This document shows positions 12,388-22,659 of a stretch of 64,000 nt of DNA, in pieces. The position numbers were made by a program, and so were the translations under genes. Source of the stretch: Prorocentrum cordatum (taxonomy: Eukaryota; Sar; Dinophyceae; Prorocentrales; Prorocentraceae); NCBI GenBank assembly GCA_963575745.1, contig CAUYUJ010015260.1:817908-881907 (forward strand), read 5' to 3'. A model generated the notes under the pieces. That model worked only from the letters and a program-made list of their open reading frames with translations. It did not search any database and had not been told where the DNA came from. Position 1 is the stretch's first letter. Each line of letters begins with the position of its first letter.

Positions 12388-15300
12388 ATGAGCCAGACGT
12401 GGCCGCCCAGACTGCCAAGGGTTGCGCATCCTTTTTCCTCGGCAAAGGCCCCCGCCACGTACCTGAAGTCGCTCCTGACGATGATGGTACGACGTCTCAG
12501 CCACGAAAATAAACTGTCGCTGTGGACGTACATGCAGCGTAAACGTGAGGTGAAGCTTGGATCGTTCTGCGCTGGCACGGATGCTCCTGTACTATGCTTG
12601 AAGGCGATCGCGGAGCACGTCCCCCCGCTCCTAGAGAGAGAGTTCGGCCCCTGCGAGTTCGGCGTCAAACACACGTTCAGTGCGGAGGCGGATGCGGGGA
12701 AGCGTGAGTTTCTGAGGCGCATGGTTCAGCCCCCGCACCTGTTCGGCGACATCGCGACCATGACCTCGCTCGAGATGCCGGACTACGCCGAGGGCGAGTC
12801 ACCCCCGAAGATGAGCTGCCCCCCCGAGCCCTCTGACGGGTACACGCTCGGGTTCCCGTGCAAGGACGTATCGGACCTCAACGTGAATCGGCGTTCCTTC
12901 GACCAGGTGATTACGGAGAAGGGTGGCAAGACTGGATCAGCTTTCGATTCGGCAGGGCGGTACCTGGCGTCAGACGCGATCCAGCCCCATACCGAGTTCC
13001 TATTGGGTGAGAATGTGCGCGGCCTGGCGTCTGCCCCAACAGTGACAAACCCAGATGGTTCGAAGACGCGGTGTTCGATCCACGAATCGAATTTGGCGGC
13101 CGTCCTCGACACCTGGAATGACACGTTGGACATGCGGGGGTTCGCGATGTGGATGGACCCGAGACTGTTTGGACATCCCCAGAGCAGGCAGAGGTTCTAC
13201 GCTGCGAATCGGCCGCGCATGCGCGGACCATCCCGCCTGTCTATCATTGCCCCCCCCCGCCCCCAGGGATAACCGGGATAGCCGCCCATCGGGCGACGTC
13301 GAGCAGGGTGGCCCCAGGAGGGCCACTATAAAAACTTGGTCTAGTGGCCCAGAGACAACGCCATCCAGGGCGCAACGCCTAGGAGGGCCCCCCCCGGGGA
13401 CCGACGACCCCCCCTCGCCTCCACCTCCCCGCCCATCCCTCCGCATCGCCCCCCCCCCCCCCTCTCAGCCTCCATCAGGCTCTTCATGCCGGCGTTCAGC
13501 AAGCGGCTCCTCCAGGAGGCGGGCATGTCGGAGAGGTCGATGTATGATGTCCTGGACATTAGCATGAAAGAGATTGTGAACGGTTACGGGATGGCGCCTC
13601 TCTCCGCGATGATCCTACCCGCCGGCCACCCCGCGTTGAGGCAGCAAGAGGAGGATCAGGATCAGGAGGTTGAGGAGGATCAGCCGCAGATGAGCCAAGG
13701 GGAGCCGCCAGAGGCCGCGCTGAGGCCGCACGAGGAGGATCAGGATCAGGAGAGCCAGGGGGGGCCACTAGAGAAGGATAAGGGGGCTGAGGAGGAGCCA
13801 GCGCGCCTTCTGGCCAAGCAGATAGAGGCTCTAGACGAACTGGCACCGTCGCCACCGTCCCCGGACTTGGTGGGCCCCGCGGCAGCAGCGGCCGCTGCGG
13901 CTGCAGACGCTGACGCGACAACAGGCCGCGCAGCCAACGCTTCGCCTCGCCAGCCCCGCTCGGGGATCCAGAGCAGCTTGCGCGCCCGCTTTGTCGAGGC
14001 GACCAAGGCCGCGATGGTCGACGGCAGCCTGGTGACTTTGTCGGATTTGGAGGCCGGCGGGGGCCGCGGGGCAGGACTCGGCAGCTTTGCTAACCCCCGG
14101 CCCTCTGGGCTCGCGCATCTACGTCCTGAATCACGACCGGAACCCGAAATTCATGACTCATGAGCTCATGAGTTTCGGATTGCCGTCTGTTTCGATTTCG
14201 CGCGCTTCAGTGTTTTCGGTTTTCCAATGAGGGGGGGAAGCGGGAGGCGGAGGAGGGGGTCAGGAGTTGGGGGGGCCACGATGGGGAGGAAGTTGATTCG
14301 TGTCCGCTGCCAGTTCTAAAACTTCGCGCTGGCGCGCGGCTCGGCTCGGAGCAGGCTCCTCCTAGTGTCCTAGTGTCTGTTCAATGTTTTCAAACTACCT
14401 AGCGCCGCATTGGAGCCCGCTGCCCTTAGCCTAGCTCGCAGCGCGGCGACGAAGCCGTGGGAGGAGGACGATGAGGGGGGAGGGCGGAATGGGCGAGAAG
14501 GAGAAGGAGGGGCCAGGATGGGTTGGGAACGAAGGAGGGATGTCTTCACTAGCACGGGGCCCGCTGCACCTGTCCCCGCCCCGGAAAGAGGCGGCATTCG
14601 CCGAGAGGGTCGAGCCCGCGGTGAAAGCAGGGCCAGGGCAGGTCGCGCCCCCGGCGCAGCAGGATGCGGAGCAAAGCCAGCTTGCGGTCGCAGCGGCACC
14701 AGCGCCAGACAACGACGCAGACCCCGACGACGGGGCCGAGGTTGAGGATGAGGAGGGCGAGGAGGAGGAGGAGGAGGTTGAGGAGGAGGATGAGGTTGAG
14801 GTGGCGGATGAGGCTCAGGCGGCTCAGGCGGAGGAGGCTGAGGAGCCGGAAGCGGAGAAGGTCGAGGAGGCGCCGGAGAACGCTCCGAAATGGGCCCAGC
14901 AGCACTGTGCAGTCGCTAAGCAGGAGAACAAGTCAGCGCACGCCCACTTCGTCAACTCACCACTGGATCTTGCGCGGTGGCCCGACCTGGGCCTGCTATC
15001 GCACCGAGAGCGCAGCCACTTGGCGCTCGCTGGCGTGACGCTCTCAGAGACTACGTTCAGGACCGTCGCCGCCCTCCTTGTCCGCCCACTCCTGTCTCGC
15101 CGCCCACCCCGCTCCTGGCGCCCTTCGCAGTGTCACACGGTGGGGGGGCGTTAGATGAGAGGAAGCCAATGATGCCTCGTGCCCTGGAATATCCGGAGGG
15201 CGATGGGTCCCGCGGCCCATCCACAATTGGAGCTCCAGTTGCCTCCTGGATTTCCTTACCCGATGATTCCGTGATTCCGAGATTCCTTATCCAAGGCAAG

Positions 15301-16360
15301 GCCTCCGCCGCATTAAATGCGAGGGACGGGGGGGATGGGGAAGAAGATGGGGGAGGGCGAGAAGGAGCGACCTGCGCCTCCCACATTATTCCCGTGCCAA
15401 CGGATGCCGCAAGCGCTGTTTGGGGACGCACGTTGAAAGCAAGCCTCCGAAAAGAGGGACCCTCGTGCATATAGCATATAGCAGCAGCATATAATTTGCG
15501 CTTCTTTTGAGACCCCCTCGGGGCCCTCCCTCGCGGGGTCCTGCCGGAGTTCTTTCGCGACCCCCGGTGGCCTGTTTCAGACGCCTCCCCGATTTTTCCG
15601 AATCGGGAGGGTCTTGTGACATCTCGCGTGCCCTGTCCAATCAAGTCCGACTGCGTGTTCTATTTCCTTGCATCCTCTCCCCCCCCCCCGCTCAAAGCGG
15701 CCCCCTGGGCCGTCCTGGGCCCCCCCCACTCTCCATTCGCAATGAAGACGAGCAACTTTCCTCAGGTATTGCGCACGCCTCATTTGTCGCTCCTCTCGAG
15801 ACAGAAATCAACGTGGCCCCCCAAGGGCCCATGATGCGTTGTTGTGACTCTTGCCAGGATGGTTGAGATAGGCCAAACATATGGTCGCCATGCGCCTGCG
15901 GTGCGCTACGTGAATTGCGTTGCCCCGAAGTGGAGGCAGCGGTGGCCGCAGCAGAACCGCTTCGTGGTCGGCGTTGAGGCTCTCCGCTTCCAGGCGATCT
16001 CTTACGGCCATGGCGACTCCAGCCGACTTGTGGAGACGCCGTCGCCCGCCCTGGTCGACTTGGCGGGCAACGCGTGGCATTGCGGATGCGGCGTGGCCGC
16101 GTTTCTCGTGATGATGGTGGCCATGGGGGCCGCGTACAGGAACAAGGCGCGGCATGGGGCCCCAGACGATTCTCCCCCAGACCCGCTCCAACACTTATCT
16201 CATCCCATCTCTCGCCCAAGCTCTCCCCCCATGCTCTCCCCTGTGCTCTCGTTCTCGCCCTCGCCCTCGCTCTCTCCCGTGCTCGCTGTCGTCTGTCTGC
16301 CCCGCTCGCCAGGGCAGCGGCGAGGGCGAGGACAACGGGGGCGCGGACGTCGAGGGCTAG
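12388..16360 (+). CDS. DNA (cytosine-5) methyltransferase, split over at least five exons
   Basis: Exon 1 (12,388 to about 13,215) carries motif I (LGSFCAGTDAP), motif IV with the catalytic Cys (GFPCKDVSDLN), motif VI (LLGENVRGL) and motif VIII (FGHPQSRQRFY). Exon 2 (about 13,475-14,060) has a helical start and an acidic Gln-rich, then Ala-rich, tail. Exon 3 (about 14,585-15,060) has a Glu-rich tract and ends in LALAGVTLSETTFR. Exon 4 (15,858-16,146) carries motif IX (RFVVGVEALRFQ) and motif X (LAGNAWHCG). Exon 5 (16,313-16,360) adds a short acidic tail and TAG. Introns 15,061-15,857 (GA...AG) and 16,147-16,312 (GC...AG) keep phase exactly. Exons 2-3 therefore fill the target-recognition region between VIII and IX. 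The enzyme transfers methyl from SAM to cytosine in nuclear DNA. Whether it is host-maintained or was retroelement-borne is open; the start could lie further upstream. Confidence 0.8.
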
Positions 16361-16887
16361 GAGGCGCTGGCTGGCGGGGTCGACGACGACCTGGCCATGT
16401 TGTGGGGCTGAGCGTGGACCCTTGGGGCCAAGCCAGCAGTCGTCGTCTTTTCGTCTCTCGCTGTCGCGTCGTCGTCGTCGTCGCCTGGTCGGCAGTCGCC
16501 GCGGCCGATTTCCGCGGGCGCCTCTCGGGGCCCTCGTCGCCGCGGCCGGGCGCGGCTTTGTGGGCGGTAGAAAGCGGGGGCGTCTGTCGTCGTCGATGTC
16601 GTCTACGTCCGAGAGGGTTTGTGATTTCCGTGGGCGCCTCTTGGGGCCCTCGCCACCACGGCTGGGCGCGGCTCTTATATGGGCGGTAGACAGCGGGGAC
16701 GCCTGTCGTCGTCGATGTCGTCTGTCGATCAGTCGGTCGCCCGCCGGGCCCGCCGTTGTCCGTTGTTCGTTGTCGTCATCGTCATCGTCATCGTCGTCGG
16801 TCGGCAGGTCGGTCGGCGATGCAGTCCGTCCTCGCCCCAGGAGCGGAGTGGCTGTTGCGGTCTATGAGCTACAGTCTACAGTCGCAA

Positions 16888-17031
16888 AATCTATAGAAGG
16901 AGCACGCACCTCGCACCTCAGCTCCCTCTCGGTTAGGGCACCCTTGCATCCCTGCACTGCTAGTGTTACTAGCAAGTCGTGTCCAGCTAGATCGGAAGGA
17001 CCCTTGCCTTGCGTGCTCCTACTATAGACTA
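16888..17031. mobile_element. Short inverted-repeat element (~144 bp)
   Basis: Ends are near-perfect inverted copies: TCTATAGAAGGAGCACGCA on the left and TGCGTGCTCCTACTATAGA on the right. The interior has no ORF. It is MITE-like in form; only one copy was noticed in the window. Confidence 0.55.
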
Positions 17032-17572
17032 CCGAGTTTGATCGTGCGCTGACTCTGACGGCGCCGCTGGCGGCATGCGGCATGCGGCATGCGGCTGGGG
17101 TCCTGGTGCTACTTGAGGGCGTTGTAGCAGCTCTGAGGGCCCAGTCGACGGCAGCCTGGGGCGCGACCGCGCGCCCGCCCAGGCCTGGCCCGCCCCCGCC
17201 CTAGGCCGCTGCCGCCCACTCCCGCCTGCGACTGCGTAACCTTGCTCACGGAGAGAAGTCACTCTTTGATGGGGGGCATGGTTTCGCGGTCGTCGCTGGC
17301 TGGGGGGTAGGTGGCGGCACCTGCTGGGCGTGCCGCGTGCTGATCTCATACATATACTGATATTTTTATCGCGGGGGGGCCCGCTGAAAATGTTGGCTCG
17401 CACTCCTCCCCTCCCTGATTCAAGCCGCCCACCGCAACCCCATGCCCAATGTGGATCGAATCTGATGCGGGGGCAATCGAGGCGGGGCCAGATCCTGGGG
17501 CGCGTTTCGAAGGAGCCGTGTAAATGTTTTATTCAAGTGACATGCGCCAGCAGGGGCCTTTTGGATGCACAC

Positions 17573-17748
17573 TCGGGGCGCTGAAGAAGGAACCTTTCCG
17601 TTGGGGAGGGGCTCGGTGTTCCTTGATGGTTTAACAGTTTGCCTCAGGTTGTCCTGGGGATTTCCATGGGAAATGGGAAATGGAAGTTTAACTGTTGGGA
17701 ACGAGGGGCCTCGTTCCTTATTTAGGGTTCCTTAGGCCAACGCCCCGA
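17573..17748. mobile_element. TCGGGGCG inverted-repeat element, copy 1
   Basis: About 175 bp, with ends TCGGGGCGCTGAAGAAGGAA and, in reverse complement, TCGGGGCGTTGGCCTAAGGA. The interior includes GGGGAGGGGCTCGGTGTTCC and GAACGAGGGGCCTCGTTCC. A related copy in the opposite orientation is at 42,283-42,446. No target duplication is obvious. Confidence 0.7.
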
Positions 17749-18144
17749 CGGTACTAATACATAATATTACGAAGGTCTCTCGGGGCGCCTCTCAGAGGTC
17801 TTGGGGGCCCGAGGGGTTCGAGGGGGCGCGTGGCCAGGGGCGCAGCATAAGCTGCGCGAAGATGCCAAGCGCTTCGTTGTCACTGGTCACCGTCGCTGTC
17901 CCCCCGCTCTCCTTCCAGCGCCCTAGCCCCGCGCCTCAAGCTGGCCTCGCGGAGAGAGAGCGCTCCCCGGCCGACCGGGCGCTGGTGAGGTGAGCGAGCC
18001 CTGCCCCATTCTTACCAATCTCAATCTCCTGACCCCTGGCTCCTTGGATTCCCCCCGCGGCCGCTTGGCCCGAGAGCTAGAATCAGAATCAGAAGCGATA
18101 CTTGCCTGTCTACTCTGCAGGCGCAGGGGGTCCAGAGTGGGGCC

Positions 18145-21100
18145 ATGCCGGGCGCGGGGAGCCGAGCAGGCAGTGTCATGAGCTCGGGGACCTGGGCCAG
18201 CTCTCAACGGCCGCGCTCCGCCGTGCCGCCGGCCGTGCCGAACGACGCAGACGCCAGCATCAAAACCGAGACTATGCGGTTTGTCTTCGATCTGTTTTCC
18301 GATCCTGGGTTCGACCCGACCGCGCCCGCGCCCGAGCAGCTCAACGAGATCAAGCGGTTGGTCGCCCTCGGCCAACAGCGCCGGGGCGCGCTTGGCCCAG
18401 CCGTCCCGACGGCGGAGCACCCCGTGATCCCGCAGGGGCAGTTTGCAGCCTGGAATGTTTCTTTTTTTTCTTTTTTCTGCTTTAAGTTTTTGTTCTCTTT
18501 CTTCATTGTTTTTGGTTGTTTGTGATTTGCTTTGTTGTTTTGTTTTTCTTCTTTTTCACACTTTTTCAGTTTTCTTTTGTTGCACATTTGTTGTTTTGCT
18601 ACGACCGCTGCTACACTTTATGCTATTACTAATATTACTTTTGTCTTTTCTTTTTTTTTTTTCGTTCATATGTTGTTTAATTGTGCTGTGCCCCTGTTTC
18701 TATTTTGCTGGCTTTTTTTCCCCCTTTGTGCTGCGAGCGCGACTTCGGCGCGCGCAACCCCATGACCCGGAGGACCGATAAGAACCCGTGCCTCGAGGCA
18801 GGCGGGCGGAACAACTGATCCTTCTCGATTTTTCGATTCAGCCGACGGCCGACCCGACGATTCCGATGGCGATCCTGTCGTTTCATGTCCCAAACAGTGC
18901 GCCCCCCCCCCCCCCCTCCTACGGATCCGACGGCGGGGGGTCGTTTAGAACACCTCGTCCGCCTTCGCCACCCTTCCTCTGACTCCGCGCCCCCGAGGAG
19001 GATTGATTGGAGGAGGAGGAGGAGGAGGAGGAGGAGGAGGGGGGGAGGGGGGGGGGGGAGGAGGAGGGGGAGAAGTCGGTTCAGGGAGAAGGAGGCGAAG
19101 GAGGGGAGGAGGGGGGTGTGGTGAGGAGGAGGAGGAGGAGAAGGTGGAGGGGAGGAGGAGAGAGGAGAGAGGAGGAGGAGGAGGAGGAGGAGGAGGAGGG
19201 GATGAGGAGGGCCCCCCCCTCCCCCCTCCCCCGACGCAGGCGAGTCGCGCAGGCAGCCGGCAGTGCAAGGTGCGCAGGTGCGTCAACAATTGGACCTTCT
19301 CGGGATTCAGCCCAGCGCAGCTCGAAGCCAAGATGCAGGTTGGTGAGTTCAAGTTGGCGTATAAGCTCATCGTGTTTGCGTGCGAGGACGAGGTTAACGC
19401 ATGGGCTGGCAGGCGCGCGCCGCACTTGAAGCAGCTCGGAGACAGCGTCCTCGCCTCCATGACGTCCCGGGTCGAGGTCAAGAAGACGAAGAAGCTCACG
19501 GGCCAGAGGTTGTTGGGCATCTTTTGGCCCGAGGACACGTGCAGGGAGTGGGAGAAAAAAGGACCCGCCGAAGGAGTCTTGGCTCTAGGCGTCATAGATG
19601 GGACCGCGGCAGGTGGGGTCGGAGGATAACGCTGCATCGCTGCATCGCCGATGCATCGCCGATGCCGATGCGGCTCGACGGCTCGACGCTGTGCTTCGCG
19701 TGAAGTCGACGATGTATCGACGGCGCATGTCGCTGATGCATCGCTGCATCGCCGATGCCGCCGACGCATCGCCGATGCGCCGACGCGTCGCCGATGCGTC
19801 GGCGACGCGGCGCGACCCTCCGACCCCGTCTACTCCGACCCCATCTAGGAGGCCTCCACAGGAGCGCCTCACCTGGTACGCCCTCGACGACTCTGAGCCG
19901 GCGCAGCGCGGGTTGTTCCGCGAGGAGTGCGAGTGGGATGGTAAGCTGCCCTCCCAGTGCACCCGGGTCATGGTGGAGGCTTCCAAGGAAGTGGCCCAGG
20001 TCGACGAGATTGAGAACTCCATGGCCGCTGCCAGGGGGCATGCTCAGGTTGCGGAGACGTACCAGGCCATGGCTAGCAGGGCCAACGCGAGCACGCGAGT
20101 GTCGGATGGGCGCGTCGAGATCTCGCTTGCGAAGCCCGCGGGCGGCTGCGACGCCTTGGACGACTTGTGGGGCGAGCCCTTCGGGGCCAGCCGCGGCGCC
20201 AAGGGGCGGTCCAGCGGCGGCTCGGGCGGCGGCGGCGGCAGCAGGCCAGGCGGCTCAAGCGGCCGCGGAGGATGCGGAGGCGGCCGTGGCCGCGGGGGTG
20301 GCAGGGGCGCCGGGTCTGGCAGCGCAGTGACGAGGAACCTCCGCTTGTCGGAGGCCGAGGCCACGGTCCTGGCGTGCACCCAGACGCTGGACAGCCTGCT
20401 GAACCCCGCCATTGCGCTGGAAGTTGCCGCTGCGCGGATGAGGAAGGTGCTCGCCGAGATCGAGAAGCGGTTCGGGCCAGCCTACATGGAGGCGTACTCT
20501 GCTGACTACGCCGCCGACGGTGATGGCGCCCTGGCTCTCCCCATCGTCCTCTCCCTCGCCACTCCGCCCCTCTTCCGCTCTTTCCTCCACCTCCTGCCTC
20601 TCTTCCTCGCCTCAAGCGTTTCCCTTCTCCTCCTCCGCCTCCTCTTCTTCCCTTCCGCGCATCCCCCCCCTCGAGCCTCTCCCCCCCCTCCTCCTCCTCC
20701 TCCTCCTCCTCCTCCTCCTTTTTCCTCCTCCTCCTCCTCCTCCTCTTATTCCGACTCCTCCCCCTCCTCCTCCTGGTCCGTCTTCCTCCCCCGAGAGCGA
20801 CCCCCAGTTGACGCCGTGCGATCGTGGCGACCCTGGCCCCGGGGCCGCTGCCACCCCTTGGTTCCATCCCTTCTTTCATCCTCCTATCCCCCCCCCTGCC
20901 TTCCCGCAGGCGCTGGCGCCGCGCCGGAGGATGGCGGCGCTCGCGACGGCGGCCTCGACCGCGGCATGGCGATGCTGGCCAACTTGCGCACGTTCAAAGG
21001 CCATGGGCCATCGCCCAGCCCTGGCGGCGCAACGCGCCCCCAGCCCATCCCCCCATCCCGTCCCTGGGCCCTCCAGCCCCCGCCACTCCCCTCCAGTTTG

Positions 21101-21839
21101 GGCGCCCGAGATGGGCGCGGAAAGAATGGGCGCGATGCCCAGCAGCAGTTCTCTTGTTCATTCTGAACAGGATTCGCTGTCCACTCCGCCGCGGCCTGCG
21201 TCCATTCGAGACAGAAGGCCGCCTGCCCAGCGGCGGCCGCTGTTGGTTTGGGACAACGTGTGTTGTTGGGCATTGACCCATTCTTTCGGTGCCCATTTTC
21301 ATTTCGGGTGTCCAAATCCAGCCCAGGGCCCGGCGGGGGGGGCGGGGGCGAGAAGAGTGGAGAAAAGGGTGTGGATTTGTTTGGTTGGCTCGTTGGGGGG
21401 GCCCTCGTCGCCGCGGCGCGAGTCGCCGCCCTCGAACCCTGGTCAGAACGCTCGGTGGGAGGTCAGGTGCTGCCAACTGTCAGCGTTGCTGCGTTGCTGA
21501 TTGTGCCAGGGCCACATCGCCAAGTGGTGCGACTGGCGCGGGGCCCTGGACGCGCCGATCGCAGATGGCTCAGATGGCGGTGACCTCGTCATGAAGACCG
21601 ACTTGCTGGCGTCGACCGTTGGTGGGGGAAGCCAGCCGAACCAGCCATGCGTGCCCAAGCCTGTGTACTTGGCGGTGTGGAAGAAACTTATGGCGCCGTG
21701 CGTGGCCAAGGAGGATTGGCCGCGTTGGATTAAGGTCCTGAAGTGCGATCCCGAGGTATGGGGCTCTCTCCCGACCGATTGCATCGTTTCTCCTGGCCAG
21801 CAGGGTCAGCCCGGCGAGGCTGCTCGGGTAGTAGGAAAA
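18145..21839 (+). CDS. Unknown multi-exon locus with RGG-type segment
   Basis: Approximate exons: 18,145-18,454 (ATG 18,145 or 18,178; contains DASIKTETMRFVFDLFSDPG), a doubtful piece at 18,735-18,960, 19,250-19,594 (KLAYKLIVFACEDEVNAWAG, then KKLTGQRLLGIFWPEDTC), 19,858-20,540, 20,910-21,000 and 21,509-21,800 (GHIAKWCDWRGALDAPIADG). The fourth exon includes a Gly/Ser/Arg stretch with RGG and RG repeats at about 20,200-20,325, a composition common in RNA-binding proteins. Introns are T-rich (18.46-18.73 kb), (GGA)n (19.0-19.2 kb), a small inverted-repeat element (19.6-19.85 kb) and (CCT)n (20.69-20.79 kb). No family recognised; it may continue into the next locus. Confidence 0.45.
18455..18735 (+). 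other. T-rich probable intron
   Basis: About 280 bases very rich in T on the plus strand (runs such as CTTTTTTTTTTTT), in sharp contrast to the GC-rich flanks. It interrupts the frame of an exon-like block, so I read it as an intron with an unusually long pyrimidine tract. Confidence 0.55.
19005..19205 (+). repeat. (GGA)n tract
   Basis: Plus-strand GGA/GAG triplets with G-runs, between two exon-like blocks of the 18-22 kb locus. Confidence 0.9.
19595..19847. mobile_element. GGGTCGGAGGAT inverted-repeat element, copy 1
   Basis: Ends: TAGATGGGACC followed by GGTGGGGTCGGAGGAT on the left, and the reverse complement of TAGATGGGGTCGGAGTAGAC and GGGGTCGGAGGGTCGCG on the right. The interior is a string of GCATCGCCGATG palindromic units. 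It sits between two exon-like blocks and leaves one frame open, so it may be intronic or partly exonised. Related copies: 38,151-38,375, 41,076-41,240 and 50,921-51,350. Confidence 0.75.
20690..20790 (-). repeat. (CCT)n tract
   Basis: Plus-strand CCT/TCC triplets, that is, GGA on the minus strand. It is the opposite polarity to most poly-purine tracts nearby and lies between exons of the 18-22 kb locus. Confidence 0.9.
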
Positions 21840-22329
21840 TAGGGGGGGGGCGCGGGGCAAGGGAGATATTCTGCTGTTCCGGGCCGGAGTGGAGGAGGGC
21901 GAGGAGGAGGGGGAGGACGGGGGGGGGTTGGGAAATGAGAGGAGGGGGGGGGGGGCAACGTGGGAGTGGGGCCTGGGTGCAATCTATTCTCATGGCCGCC
22001 AGCGCGCGCCTGGCGGGGTCGGGCCCACTGCAGTGACTGCCCCCCGCGCCTGCGCTGCTCCTCCTACCGCTACTGCGCTGCTGCCCATTCTCCTTCTTCC
22101 GCGCTTCCCCCCCTCCCCCTGCCTCTATCTATCAATCCTGCCCCCCCCCTCCTCCCTGGCAGTGTCCTGCTGGCTAGGTTGCCAGGTGCGACGTCGGGCC
22201 TGGAAGTCGACGAGGGGCGCTCGAACCTCCTCCTCCTCCTCCTCCTACCCCGCCCCTCTCACTCATTCTCTTCTACTTTCGCTTTCGGATGTTTCGCTGT
22301 GGCGAAACGAGGGTTGGGGGCGGGGGGGT

Positions 22330-22334
22330 GGGAT

Positions 22335-22365
<31 letters not shown>

Positions 22366-22618
22366 AATAGGGGGAGCCACCGGAGGAGGGGGAATCCAGG
22401 GGGAGGAGGGAGGAGGAGGAAGAGGAGGAGGAGGAGGGGAGGAGGAGGAGGAGGAAGGAGAGAGGAGGAGGGGGGGGGAGGGGAGGGGGGGGAGGGGAGG
22501 GGGGGGAGAAGAGGAGGAGGAGAAGGAGGAGGAGGAGGAGGAGGAGCAGCAGGAGCAGGAGGAGGAGAACGATGATGAGGAGGAGGACGAGGAGGAGGAG
22601 GATTCCAGGATAAGGAGG
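22330..22618 (+). repeat. Poly-G and (GGA)n block
   Basis: A G-run of about 25 bases (22,336-22,364) is followed by GGA/GAG triplets to 22,618. Purine-only plus strand, probably intronic. Confidence 0.9.
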
Positions 22619-22659
22619 AGGGGGCAGGAAGGGGCAATACTTTTGTTTTTCGCCATAAT

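Larger units (their letters stand above)
16361..18144. other. Intergenic region with small repeats
   Basis: It holds CGT/GTC-rich repeats (16,440-16,810), a small inverted-repeat element (16,888-17,031), a GGCATGC triplet repeat (17,070-17,092) and one copy of the TCGGGGCG inverted-repeat element (17,573-17,748). No convincing coding frame. Confidence 0.6.

Noticed and set aside
13486-13620. NGYGMAPLSAMI as methyltransferase motif X
   Set aside because: A much better motif IX-X pair (RFVVGVEALRFQ, LAGNAWHCG) is encoded at 15.9-16.1 kb in phase-compatible exons.
21501-21560. CCHC zinc knuckle (GHIAKWC)
   Set aside because: The upstream cysteine pair at the right spacing is missing in the frame that continues the exon.
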